This document shows, one piece after another, positions 34,003-42,217 of a DNA stretch of 64,000 nucleotides; position 1 is the first letter of the stretch, and every line of letters starts with the position of its first letter. A program made the position numbers and the translations under genes. Below the pieces are notes generated by a model, which was not told the origin of the DNA, did no database searches, and saw only the letters and a program-made list of their open reading frames with translations. The DNA comes from Actinomadura rifamycini DSM 43936 (GTDB lineage Bacteria; Actinomycetota; Actinomycetes; Streptosporangiales; Streptosporangiaceae), in assembly GCF_000425065.1 (NCBI RefSeq), contig NZ_AULB01000011.1, forward strand, positions 124,001 through 188,000, read 5' to 3'.

Positions 34003-34425
34003 TCAGGACGACGCCTGGTCGCTGTCCTTCAGCCTGCCCCAGCCGTGCCAGCGGTCCACCCGGACCCACGCGGTGAACCGCGCGCGCGTCCGGTCGGGGT
34101 AGGGCTCGCCGGTGTAGTGGCGGGAGAGCCGGTCGATGTCCCGCAGGTCCGCGTCCTCGTGGATCTCGGTGACGTGGCCGATGAGCGTCACGTGGGTGTA
34201 CCAGTCCTCGCGGTCGAGGACGGTGAGGGAGACCCGCGGGTCGCGCCGGAGGTGCCCGAGGCGCACCCTGCCCTCGTCCATGTTGACGACGGCCCGGCCG
34301 TCCTCCCACAGGTACCAGGTCGGCGTGGAGACCGGCGCGCCGTCCGAGCGCACGGTGGCGATGACGCACGGGTTGGGCCTGGCGAGCAGTGCGCCGGCCT
34401 CCCGCGGCAGCGGCGGCTTCGACAT
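34003..34425 (-). CDS. PPOX-class F420-dependent protein
   Basis: The 140-aa protein has N-P-C-V-I-A-T-V-R-S-D-G-A-P-V-S-T-P-T-W-Y-L-W-E-D-G and D-P-R-V-S-L-T-V-L-D-R-E-D-W-Y, typical of F420-binding split-barrel proteins. ATG 34425 has GGGGAG six bases upstream; a GTG at 34467 with GAGGGTAG is an alternative. F420 biliverdin or nitroreductase-like activities are known in the family; no substrate can be named. Confidence 0.88.
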   Translation of the reverse strand: MSKPPLPREAGALLARPNPCVIATVRSDGAPVSTPTWYLWEDGRAVVNMDEGRVRLGHLRRDPRVSLTVLDREDWYTHVTLIGHVTEIHEDADLRDIDRLSRHYTGEPYPDRTRARFTAWVRVDRWHGWGRLKDSDQASS

Positions 34426-34748
34426 TGCGGACTCCCCGTTCTCCGGAAGCGTCGGGCTCGTGGACACCTACCCTCGGTAGTCGCACCGACACCTGCGGGC
34501 ACCCGGCCCGCGTGACCGGCCGTTCCGGGCGCGGGTCCGCGCCCCCTTCTCTCCACCCGGCCCGCCGACCGGATATCGGCCGGGCCGAATTTCGCCCGTT
34601 CTGAGGGCTGGAATTCCCCTTCTTTCTCATCGCACGAGGTCGCTCACGCCTCGTTAACGGTCAGACATTTCCCGTTTTGCGCATTGATGTTTGTCCATAA
34701 CGGACTTAGGAGACGCTGCGGCTGAAACCCCCCGTCGAGAGGTCTCCC
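34426..34748. other. Divergent promoter region of PPOX and nuclease genes
   Basis: No gene is seen. The right half is AT-richer than its surroundings, and GTCC-ATAAC-GGAC forms a short inverted repeat (about 34694-34706) ahead of the secreted nuclease gene. Confidence 0.45.
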
Positions 34749-35378
34749 ATGAAAAGACTCCCCGCCGCCGCCGCGGCGACGGCCGCCGCCGCGGCCGTCC
34801 TCGTCGCCGCGGCACCGCCCGCCTCGGCGGCCCCGCCGCCCCCTCCGGGCGAGACCACCGCCCGCACCCACCTCGCGGAACTCACCGTCCGGGCCGAAGG
34901 CTCGATGACCGGCTACGACCGCGAGAAGTTCCCGCACTGGATCGACCAGGGCGACTCCTGCAGTACCCGCGAGGCCGTCCTCAAGCGGGACGGCGAGAAC
35001 GTCGCGGTCGGCTCGGACTGCTACCCCACGAGCGGCTCCTGGTACAGCCCCTACGACGGGGCCACGTGGCGGCAGCCGTCCGACATCGACATCGACCACA
35101 TGGTGGCGCTCGCCGAGGCGTGGCGCTCCGGGGCGTCGAGCTGGACGACGTCCCGCCGCCGGACGTTCGCGAACGACCTGGGCAGCTCCCAGCTCTGGGC
35201 GGTCACCGACAACGTCAACCAGTCCAAGGGCGACCAGGACCCGGCCGAGTGGACGCCGCCCCGCGCGGCCTTCCACTGCATGTACGCCCGGTCGTGGATC
35301 GACGTGAAGTGGCGGTACGGCCTCACCGTCGACGCGGCGGAGCGCGACGCCCTCGCCGGCCTGCTCGACACCTGCTGA
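34749..35378 (+). CDS. Secreted HNH/DUF1524-type endonuclease
   Basis: The 209-aa protein starts with a Sec-type signal peptide (M-K-R-L followed by an Ala/Val core and A-S-A near residue 27). The mature part has D-I-D-I-D-H-M-V-A-L-A-E-A-W (D116-H117) and D-N-V-N-Q-S-K-G-D, the DUF1524 (GmrSD C-terminal) form of the HNH nuclease motif. Similar exported nucleases in actinomycetes degrade extracellular DNA. Two cysteine pairs may form disulfides. Confidence 0.9.
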   Translation: MKRLPAAAAATAAAAAVLVAAAPPASAAPPPPPGETTARTHLAELTVRAEGSMTGYDREKFPHWIDQGDSCSTREAVLKRDGENVAVGSDCYPTSGSWYSPYDGATWRQPSDIDIDHMVALAEAWRSGASSWTTSRRRTFANDLGSSQLWAVTDNVNQSKGDQDPAEWTPPRAAFHCMYARSWIDVKWRYGLTVDAAERDALAGLLDTC

Positions 35379-35391
35379 GCGCGCCGGTGAC

Positions 35392-35430
35392 CCGGGCCCC
35401 GGAACCCGGCCACCGGGTTCCGGGGCCCGG
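35392..35430. terminator. Bidirectional terminator hairpin
   Basis: A perfect 18-bp stem (arms 35392-35409 and 35413-35430) with a 3-base loop CCA lies between two convergent genes. Outer bases GGTGAC/GTCACC could extend the pairing. It would work in both directions. Confidence 0.85.
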
Positions 35431-35463
35431 ACCGTCACCGCGGCCGCGGGACGGCCGGCCGCC

Positions 35464-37260
35464 TCACCGGGTGTCGAAGAGGTTGGGGCGCCCGGCGCGG
35501 AACCGCCGGGCGTCGATCTCCTTGAGGCCGTCCAGTTCGGGCGGCCGGTGGAGCCGCCACACCGGGACGCGCGCGGCGGGGGAGTCCGCCGCGTCCAGCA
35601 GGGCGTTGACGGCGGCGCGCCCGGACTCGTTCGCGCCCTCCATCGTCGCCAGGTCGATGTTCGTGCGGACGTAGTCGCCGGCCATGAAGAGGTTCGGGAT
35701 CGCGGTCCGGGACTCCGGGCGGTGCTCCCAGCTGCCCACGGTGTTCACCATGAGCGGCTCGTCGTTGACGTTGCCGCCGGAGGGCGGGTGCCACGCGATC
35801 GCCGGGTCGAGGACCCAGGAGTGCAGCATGCCGTCGGGCAGGACGGACCTGCCGGTGTCCTCCAGGTGGTCCTTCATCTGCGCCCAGCACTCCTCGGCGA
35901 TCTGCGCCCTCGTGCACTTCTTGGCGGGCTTCCCGTACAGCATCCCCGGGGTGTCCCAGTCGGATATGTCGAGCGAGAGGCAGTCGGCGACCTCCCCGTC
36001 GCCGTAGTCGCGGGGGAAGTCGCGATCCCAGATGCGGCTCTGCAGGACGGCGGTGATCTGCCACGGCGAGTCCATGAAGTTCACCTCCTGGCCGATGCCG
36101 CCGGGCGTGCGCCGCAGGAAGAACTGGAGGCCGTTCATCCACTCGGTGCGCAGCTCGCGCAACGACGCCAGCCCCGGTGCGAGGTCGAGGACGGCCGGGG
36201 AGAGCAGCGCGCGGGCCCGGTCGACCGGCACCGCGCAGACGAACCAGTCCGCCGCGGCGCTCCGGCGGCGGCCCGCCGCGTCCACCAGCCGCACCGACCG
36301 GATGCGCCCGCCGCCGGTCTCCAGCGCCTCGGCCGACTGCCCGACCGCGAACCGCACGCCCCGTCCGCGCAGGTACCGCACCCACGGGTCGATCCACGCC
36401 TCGTTGGTCGGCGCGTTCAGCATGCGGGCCAGGCCGCCGTCCGCGCCGAGGCCGAGCCCCGACAGCACGAACGCCTCGCCCATGGCGCCGACCGTCCGGG
36501 TGCTGGCGATCCGCTCCTTGACGGCCACCAGCCCGCGCGTCAGGAACCGCGCCACGATCGTCCGGTAGTCCGCGGACGCGCCCTCCGCGCGGACGTACTC
36601 CCACCACGGGACGCGCTCCCACTCGCCGAACCGCCGCTCGTCGCTGCTGGTCAGGTAGACGACAAAGCGGTTGACGAACAGGGCCAGCTCGGCCGGCGGG
36701 ACGGCGGCGGCCTGCTCGACGAGGCCGGTGGCGGTCTCCCGCAGCACTTCCGGATCGAGGCCGCCGGGCGCCGCCGGTTCGGGCACGGTGATGTCGGACC
36801 GGCCGCCGTTGCGGGCGATCCGCGCCGCGGTGAGCGGCAGCAGGTTGTCGTGGACGCCGTTCGCGTTGCCGGGGAACGGGATGCGCCGCATCGTGTCCGG
36901 CACGTTCCGGTAGAAGCCGGGGAAGAAGCGGAACCCGTGCTCGCCCGGCAGGTCGCGGCGGCCGTCCGCGCCGGTGCCCCGGACGGGGATGCTGCGCGAC
37001 TTGCCGCCGAGGGCCTTGCGCTCGAAGACGGTGACGGCGAAGCCGCGTTCGGCCAGCTCGTGGGCGGCGGCCAGCCCGGCCATGCCGCCGCCGAGCACGG
37101 CGACCGTCCGGCCGTCCCGCCCGGCCGCCGCGCGGGCGGCGGGCGCGGGCAGCAGGACGCCCGCGCCGGCGGCGGCCGAACCGGCGAGGACGCGGCGCCG
37201 CGACACGGCGGCGGACGGCGGGGGAGCGGTTCCGGCGGGACGCCCGTGCGGCCTGCTCAT
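35464..37260 (-). CDS. Tat-exported FAD-dependent amine oxidase/desaturase-like protein
   Basis: The 598-aa protein has a twin-arginine signal S-R-R-R-V-L-A-G (20-27), then V-A-V-L-G-G-G-M-A-G-L-A-A-A-H-E-L-A, a dinucleotide-binding motif, and F-E-R-K, as in phytoene desaturase, hydroxysqualene dehydroxylase and amine oxidase relatives. The C-terminal G-D-Y-V-R-T-N-I-D-L-A-T-M-E-G-A motif completes the FAD site. It follows the CrtC-like gene by 49 bases on the same strand, so they are probably an operon for modifying an isoprenoid or lipid outside the membrane. Confidence 0.85.
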   Translation of the reverse strand: MSRPHGRPAGTAPPPSAAVSRRRVLAGSAAAGAGVLLPAPAARAAAGRDGRTVAVLGGGMAGLAAAHELAERGFAVTVFERKALGGKSRSIPVRGTGADGRRDLPGEHGFRFFPGFYRNVPDTMRRIPFPGNANGVHDNLLPLTAARIARNGGRSDITVPEPAAPGGLDPEVLRETATGLVEQAAAVPPAELALFVNRFVVYLTSSDERRFGEWERVPWWEYVRAEGASADYRTIVARFLTRGLVAVKERIASTRTVGAMGEAFVLSGLGLGADGGLARMLNAPTNEAWIDPWVRYLRGRGVRFAVGQSAEALETGGGRIRSVRLVDAAGRRRSAAADWFVCAVPVDRARALLSPAVLDLAPGLASLRELRTEWMNGLQFFLRRTPGGIGQEVNFMDSPWQITAVLQSRIWDRDFPRDYGDGEVADCLSLDISDWDTPGMLYGKPAKKCTRAQIAEECWAQMKDHLEDTGRSVLPDGMLHSWVLDPAIAWHPPSGGNVNDEPLMVNTVGSWEHRPESRTAIPNLFMAGDYVRTNIDLATMEGANESGRAAVNALLDAADSPAARVPVWRLHRPPELDGLKEIDARRFRAGRPNLFDTR

Positions 37261-37309
37261 GGCGATCTCCTCGGGGGTTCGGGGGCGGCGCGTCCGGTCG
37301 GGGACACGG

Positions 37310-38422
37310 TCAGGACTGCGGCAGCCGGGCCTTCAGCGTGCGGATGTGCTCGATCAGGCCGAGCGATCCGGGGACGGTCCGGCCGAGCGACTCGGGCAGC
37401 GCGAGCAGCCCGAAGTCGAGGATGAACGGGTCCACCACGTGGAAGCTCGTGCGGATCCCGGGCCGCGCCCCCCGCAGCCCCTGGGGCGTGGCGAGCAGCG
37501 AGGACGGGCAGGACAGCGTGGTCGTGTCCGGGTAGCTGAACAGCCCGGACGTCCGCCAGTCCGACAGCTCGATCGTCGCCATGCAGCCGTAGGTCTCGCG
37601 GGCCGTGACCCGTCCCACCACGCCCTGCCAGGTCCCGTCGCCCTTCACCACGCCGCCGAGCAGCGTCGCCGAGCCGTCCGGTTCGTGGGAGACGCCCCAC
37701 TCCCATCCCGAGTAGCGCTGGTCGGCGACGTTGAACCGGCCCCAGTTGTGGTCGTGGTAGCCGCGCCATCCGGTCACACTGACGGGGGACGAGGCCCCGG
37801 GCGGCTGGAGCCACCCGCGCACCCGGCTCGTCGCGACGGGCGACGTCCAGTACATCGTCTGGCCGTCGTAGGCGATCGGCCCGCCCGTCACCCCCGGCAG
37901 CGCGTCCTCGAACCAGATGTCCGCCTTGGCGAACAGGCCGTGCCACCGCAGGCGGTAGGCGCCGCGGCCGGGATCCCACACCAGGCTTCCCGCGCTGCTC
38001 TCCACGACGGGCCCGTCCATCGCGGTCACCTTCGCGACCGGCTCGGGCAGCACCGTCTTCGGCCCCTCCTCCGGATACCAGAAGATCAGCGCGGCGGGGA
38101 CGGGCTCGGTGAACAGCATCGCGATGAAGGTGCGGCGCGTCGCGGGGTCCATCACGTGGACGTACCACCACTCGGTCGTGGAGCCGGGGTGCGGGCCGTC
38201 GTCGGACGGCTCGGCGAGCTTGCCGGGCACCTGCGTGAGGTCGGAGCGGGCGATGTCGGTGCGCGGGATCCAGGAGTCGGCGTCGGCCGGCGCGGGCCGC
38301 GCGGCGGCCGGACCGGCCGTGAGCGGGACGAGCGCGGCGGCGGCGAGCACGATCGCCGCGGCGGCGCGGCGGGCGGTGCAGCGGCGGGCGGCGGAGCGGC
38401 GGGCGGTGGAGCGGCGTACCAC
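37310..38422 (-). CDS. Exported CrtC/AttH-like lipocalin-type protein
   Basis: About 370 aa from GTG 38422, with GAGGAGG ahead. An Arg-rich N-terminus is followed by a hydrophobic export segment ending A-A-A-R-P-A. The mature part has T-E-W-W-Y-V-H-V near its start and the Y-H-D-H-N-W-G and W-E-W-G-V-S motifs of hydroxyneurosporene synthase-like (CrtC) and AttH proteins, which hydrate or cyclise isoprenoids. It heads the operon with the FAD oxidoreductase and faces a TetR gene. Confidence 0.82.
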   Translation of the reverse strand: MVRRSTARRSAARRCTARRAAAAIVLAAAALVPLTAGPAAARPAPADADSWIPRTDIARSDLTQVPGKLAEPSDDGPHPGSTTEWWYVHVMDPATRRTFIAMLFTEPVPAALIFWYPEEGPKTVLPEPVAKVTAMDGPVVESSAGSLVWDPGRGAYRLRWHGLFAKADIWFEDALPGVTGGPIAYDGQTMYWTSPVATSRVRGWLQPPGASSPVSVTGWRGYHDHNWGRFNVADQRYSGWEWGVSHEPDGSATLLGGVVKGDGTWQGVVGRVTARETYGCMATIELSDWRTSGLFSYPDTTTLSCPSSLLATPQGLRGARPGIRTSFHVVDPFILDFGLLALPESLGRTVPGSLGLIEHIRTLKARLPQS

Positions 38423-38513
38423 GTTGAGCCTCCTCGGCTGAGCCCTCCGTGACGTCCGGCCCCCTCCGGCGAGCCGTGGACCGAGTGTGATTCGGTCTCC
38501 GGAGGCTGTCAAG

Positions 38514-38531
38514 CAGTGTGTCGACACACTG
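38514..38531. promoter_or_regulatory. Perfect 18-bp palindrome, probable TetR operator
   Basis: CAGTGTGTCGACACACTG is a perfect palindrome lying 50 bases before the TetR ATG and 92 bases before the divergent CrtC-like gene. Size, symmetry and position are those of a TetR-family operator controlling both directions. Confidence 0.8.
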
Positions 38532-38580
38532 TCCGATCCTGGCCCCGGACGCCGGCGCCCGCCGCCGGTACCCTGCCGTC

Positions 38581-39225
38581 ATGGCCTCCACCACCCAGCC
38601 GCGCAGGAAGGTCCGGGAGCGGCGCGAGGACGTCCGGAGCCGCGTGCTGCGGACGGCCGCGGAGATGATGGCGGACGGCACGCCCTACACCGAGCTGCCG
38701 GTGCAGCGCATCGCCGAGCGCGCACGGGTGGCGCGGTCCACCTTCTACCTGCACTTCCCGGACAAGAGCCGGCTGCTGATCGCGCTCGCCGAGGAGGCCG
38801 TCGAGGCGCTGTTCGGCGAGGCCGTCACCTGGTGGCGGGCCGACCACGCCGACGGCGTCGACGGCGTCGCCCACGCCATGCGGCAGATGATCGCCGCCTA
38901 CCGCGAGCACCGCCGGGTCCTGCGCGCCCTGGGCGAGGTCGCCGGGTACGACCCCGACGTCGCCGACTTCTGGCGCGACCGGATGGGCCGCTTCACCGAG
39001 GTCGTCCAGGCGCGCCTCGACGCCGAACTGCGCGCCGGGACCGTCGACCCGGAGCTGGACGCCCCGACCACCGCGCGGGTGCTGATCTGGACGGTGGAAC
39101 GGACCATCTCGGCGCACTGCCACCACGACGAGGGCGCGGGCGACGAGCGGATCGCCCGCACGCTCGCCCGCACCATCTGGCTGACGGTCTACGGGGTCCC
39201 GCCCGCGCCGCCCGCGCCCGGCTGA
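38581..39225 (+). CDS. TetR-family transcription regulator
   Basis: The 214-aa protein has V-L-R-T-A-A-E-M-M-A-D-G-T-P-Y-T-E-L-P and I-A-E-R-A-R-V-A-R-S-T-F-Y-L-H-F-P-D-K-S-R (about residues 42-62), a TetR HTH. The divergent CrtC-like/FAD operon and the 18-bp palindrome suggest local repression. Its last 37 bases overlap the end of the convergent TIM-barrel gene. Confidence 0.92.
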   Translation: MASTTQPRRKVRERREDVRSRVLRTAAEMMADGTPYTELPVQRIAERARVARSTFYLHFPDKSRLLIALAEEAVEALFGEAVTWWRADHADGVDGVAHAMRQMIAAYREHRRVLRALGEVAGYDPDVADFWRDRMGRFTEVVQARLDAELRAGTVDPELDAPTTARVLIWTVERTISAHCHHDEGAGDERIARTLARTIWLTVYGVPPAPPAPG

Positions 39226-40373
39226 CGCCCGTCCGCGCCGCCCGCCCGGGCGAAGCGCCGCGCCATCGCGTGGAACGCCTCCTTCGGCTCCCAGTGCCAG
39301 TCCCCGGGCCGCTCCGGCGACTCCCAGATCGGCTTCACCAGCGAGTAGCTCGCGAGGTCGAGGTCGAAGCGGCGCTGCGGCCGGTGCGGGGAGTCCGGCG
39401 CCACGAAGTTGTAGATGGTGGCCGAGTACAGGCCCATCGACTCGAAGGCGTCGAACACGTCGCCCAGGTAGGCGGCCTGCGCCCGCTCGCTGCGCCGCAC
39501 GTCCGCGGTGATCTCCGGCCGCGGCTTGTCGTAGTCGACGATGTCCCAGCCCATCCCGCCGTGCTCGGGAGCGCCCTCGAAGGTGCAGGTGCCGCACTCG
39601 GTGATCGCGACCGGCTTGCCGAACCGCCGGTACCGGCGCAGGTCGCGCACGTAGCCGGTGCGTCCCGAGTGGTACCCGTAGTAGTTGACGGAGACGAGGT
39701 CGAACAGGCCCCAGTCGACGCTCTCGTCCGCCTCGTCGCTCGCGGCCCCGTAGGTGAGCGCGCCCCGGAAGACGGACCTGCCGGTGGCCGCGGCGCGCGC
39801 GATGAACTCGCGCAGCCGCTCGGCCGTCACCGCCGGGTCGTAGTTGCCGCTCATGATGTTCTCGATGCGCTCCAGGGCGCTCTCGCCCGGCACGATCCCC
39901 GGCACGAACAGGAGGAACTCGCAGCCCACGCTGAGGTGGACGCGCGCTCCCTGGCGCCGCATCCGCTCGGCCGCCCGTCCGGTCTCGGCGAGGTGGTCGA
40001 GGATCTCCTCGTGCGGCCGGTCCGCGAGGCGGGGCTGGAGCCAGACGTGCAGCCCCCGGTCGGCGGCCTCCTCGGCGGTGGCCGTGAGCCGCCGCACGCC
40101 GTCGCCGAACACCGACACCGTGCTCGCGTGCAGGTCCCCGGCGATGACCCGCAGGTCCGCGCGCATCCGCGCGGCGTCCCACCCCGTCTCCGGCGTCTCG
40201 CCGTCCTCGACGGCGTAGCACACCCCGCGATGCCGCAGCCCGCGCCGTCCGCCGGACGGCGCCGCCTCCCCGGTCCCCGCGAGCGCGACCCCGGCCCGTC
40301 CGGCCACCGCCGCGGCCCCGAGCGCGCCCGCGCCCGCCAGGAACCGCCTCCTGCCTGCGTGTTCGTTGCTCAT
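39189..40373 (-). CDS. Tat-exported TIM-barrel glycoside-hydrolase-like protein
   Basis: The 394-aa protein begins with a Tat signal G-R-R-R-F-L-A-G (7-14). The remainder resembles a glycoside hydrolase TIM barrel: D-L-V-S-V-N-Y-Y-G-Y-H and K-P-V-A-I-T-E-C-G-T-C-T-F-E-G, where the T-E-C-G glutamate is a candidate catalytic residue. Some relatives carry the label abortive phage infection protein in databases, but the export signal and barrel pattern argue against that. The substrate is unknown. Confidence 0.75.
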   Translation of the reverse strand: MSNEHAGRRRFLAGAGALGAAAVAGRAGVALAGTGEAAPSGGRRGLRHRGVCYAVEDGETPETGWDAARMRADLRVIAGDLHASTVSVFGDGVRRLTATAEEAADRGLHVWLQPRLADRPHEEILDHLAETGRAAERMRRQGARVHLSVGCEFLLFVPGIVPGESALERIENIMSGNYDPAVTAERLREFIARAAATGRSVFRGALTYGAASDEADESVDWGLFDLVSVNYYGYHSGRTGYVRDLRRYRRFGKPVAITECGTCTFEGAPEHGGMGWDIVDYDKPRPEITADVRRSERAQAAYLGDVFDAFESMGLYSATIYNFVAPDSPHRPQRRFDLDLASYSLVKPIWESPERPGDWHWEPKEAFHAMARRFARAGGADGRQPGAGGAGGTP

Positions 40374-40579
40374 GGGCGACAGTCTCCGATCCGGCGGCCG
40401 GGCGGATCGTCCGCCATCCGTCTAGGGCGCGGCGACCGAAGTATGCGGGCGCGGCCCACTTTGGTGGCGGTTCCCGCGCCCTTGCGTCCGCCCGGCGCGG
40501 CGTTATCGTGACGGGGGCGATCCGGGCGGAGCGGAGAAGGCGCCCGGGGCGAGCCGCCCGTGCCCGGAGGGAGCCACGT

Positions 40580-42199
40580 ATGAACTGGCGCGAGCTGTAC
40601 GGGCCGGGAGTGCCCGGCGAGATCGCCCCCGAGGCCGGCGACGTCGTCGCGCTGTTCCGGCGGCGCGCCGCCGAACGTCCGGACGCCCCGCAGCTGCACT
40701 ACTTCGGGACGACCCTCGACCGCGCGGCCACCGACCGGCTCAGCGACGCCCTCGCCGCCGGGCTCGAACGGCGCGGTGTCGGCGCGGGCGACCGCGTCGC
40801 GATCGCCTTGCAGAACACGCCGGTCTGCGTCCTGGCCGTCCTCGCGGTGTGGAAACTGCGCGCGACGGTCGTCCCGGTGAACCCCATGTACAAGCGGCGG
40901 GAGCTGGGCCACCTGCTCGCCGACTCGGGCGCCCGCGTCCTCATCGCGCATCCCGAGGCCGCCGCGACGGTCGAGGCGCTGCCCGATGCGGCCGTCCTCT
41001 ACTCCGGCGCCGCCGCACTGGCGGCCGACCCCGTCGGCCCGTGGCCGGACGGCGACCGGCCCGACGACGTCCTGGCGATCCTCGACGAGGGCGGCACGCC
41101 CCGCACTTCCGCCGCTCCCGGACCGGACGAGCCCGCCCTGCTCAGCTACACGTCCGGCACCACCGGGCCGGCGAAGGGCGCGGTCAACACCCACCGCAAC
41201 CTCGCCTGCCAGGTCGCGGCGTGCCGCGCCTGGTTCCGGCTGGACGAGAGCGACTCGATCCTCACGACCGCGCCGCTGTTCCACATCACCGGGCTCGTCA
41301 TGCACCTGGCGCTCGGCCTCGGCGCGGGCCTCCCGCTCGTGCTGACCCACCGGTTCGAGCCGAGGACCACCGCCGCGCTGGTCGAACGCTACAAGCCGAC
41401 GTTCACCATCGGGTCCATCACCGCGTTCATCGCGCTCCTCGACGAGCCCGCGACCCGCGAGCACGACCTCGGCTCCCTGACCAAGGCGTTCAGCGGCGGT
41501 GCCCCGGTGCCGTCCGCGACCGTGGGCCGCTTCGAGGACGCCTTCGGCGTCTACGTCCACAACGCCTACGGGCTCACCGAGACCACGGCGGCCGCCGTCG
41601 CCGTGCCGCTCGGCGCCCGCGCGCCGGTCGACGCGGCGTCCGGGGCCCTCGCCATCGGCGTGCCCTGGCCGAGCGTCCGCGTCGAGATCCGCGGCGAGGA
41701 CGGAGAACCGCTGCCGCCGGGCGAGGTCGGCGAACTCGCCGTCGCGGGCCCGCAGGTCGCCGCGGGCTACTGGCGGAACCCGGAGCAGACGCGCGCGTCC
41801 TTCCCCGGCGGCACGCTCCTCACCGGCGACGTCGGCTTCATGGACGCGGACGGCTGGGTCTACCTCGTCGACCGCAAGAAGGACATGATCGTCGCCGCGG
41901 GCTACAAGATCTGGCCGCGCGAGGTCGAGGACGTCCTGTACGAGCACCCGGCCGTGCGGGAAGCGGCCGTCGTCGGCGTCCCCGACCCCTACCGCGGCGA
42001 GACCGTCCGCGCCCACGTCAGCCTCCGGCCCGGCGCCGCCGTCACCGGCGACGAGCTGCGCGAGCACTGCCGCGCACGGCTGGCCGTCTACAAAGCCCCG
42101 GCGCAAGTGCTCATCGAGGACGAACTACCGAAAAGCGTCTCCGGCAAGATCCTCCGCCGCGAACTGCGCGACCCGGCCCCGGCTTCGGAACGCCGCTGA
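40580..42199 (+). CDS. AMP-forming acyl-CoA ligase (class I adenylate-forming)
   Basis: At 539 aa it has the P-loop Y-T-S-G-T-T-G-P-A-K-G, N-A-Y-G-L-T-E-T, the T-G-D-V-G-F-M-D-A-D-G-W and D-R-K-K-D-M-I core motifs, and the catalytic lysine motif S-V-S-G-K-I-L-R-R-E-L. It activates a fatty or aromatic acid to CoA. GGAGGGAG precedes ATG 40580. It is monocistronic here, unlike the frameshifted ligase at 20163-21714, for which it could substitute in principle. Confidence 0.92.
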   Translation: MNWRELYGPGVPGEIAPEAGDVVALFRRRAAERPDAPQLHYFGTTLDRAATDRLSDALAAGLERRGVGAGDRVAIALQNTPVCVLAVLAVWKLRATVVPVNPMYKRRELGHLLADSGARVLIAHPEAAATVEALPDAAVLYSGAAALAADPVGPWPDGDRPDDVLAILDEGGTPRTSAAPGPDEPALLSYTSGTTGPAKGAVNTHRNLACQVAACRAWFRLDESDSILTTAPLFHITGLVMHLALGLGAGLPLVLTHRFEPRTTAALVERYKPTFTIGSITAFIALLDEPATREHDLGSLTKAFSGGAPVPSATVGRFEDAFGVYVHNAYGLTETTAAAVAVPLGARAPVDAASGALAIGVPWPSVRVEIRGEDGEPLPPGEVGELAVAGPQVAAGYWRNPEQTRASFPGGTLLTGDVGFMDADGWVYLVDRKKDMIVAAGYKIWPREVEDVLYEHPAVREAAVVGVPDPYRGETVRAHVSLRPGAAVTGDELREHCRARLAVYKAPAQVLIEDELPKSVSGKILRRELRDPAPASERR

Positions 42200-42217
42200 G
42201 CGGAGCGGGCCGCCGGC

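Noticed and set aside
39189..40373. Abortive phage infection (defence) function for the TIM-barrel protein
   Set aside because: It has a Tat export signal and a glycoside-hydrolase-like pattern. No defence partner genes are nearby.
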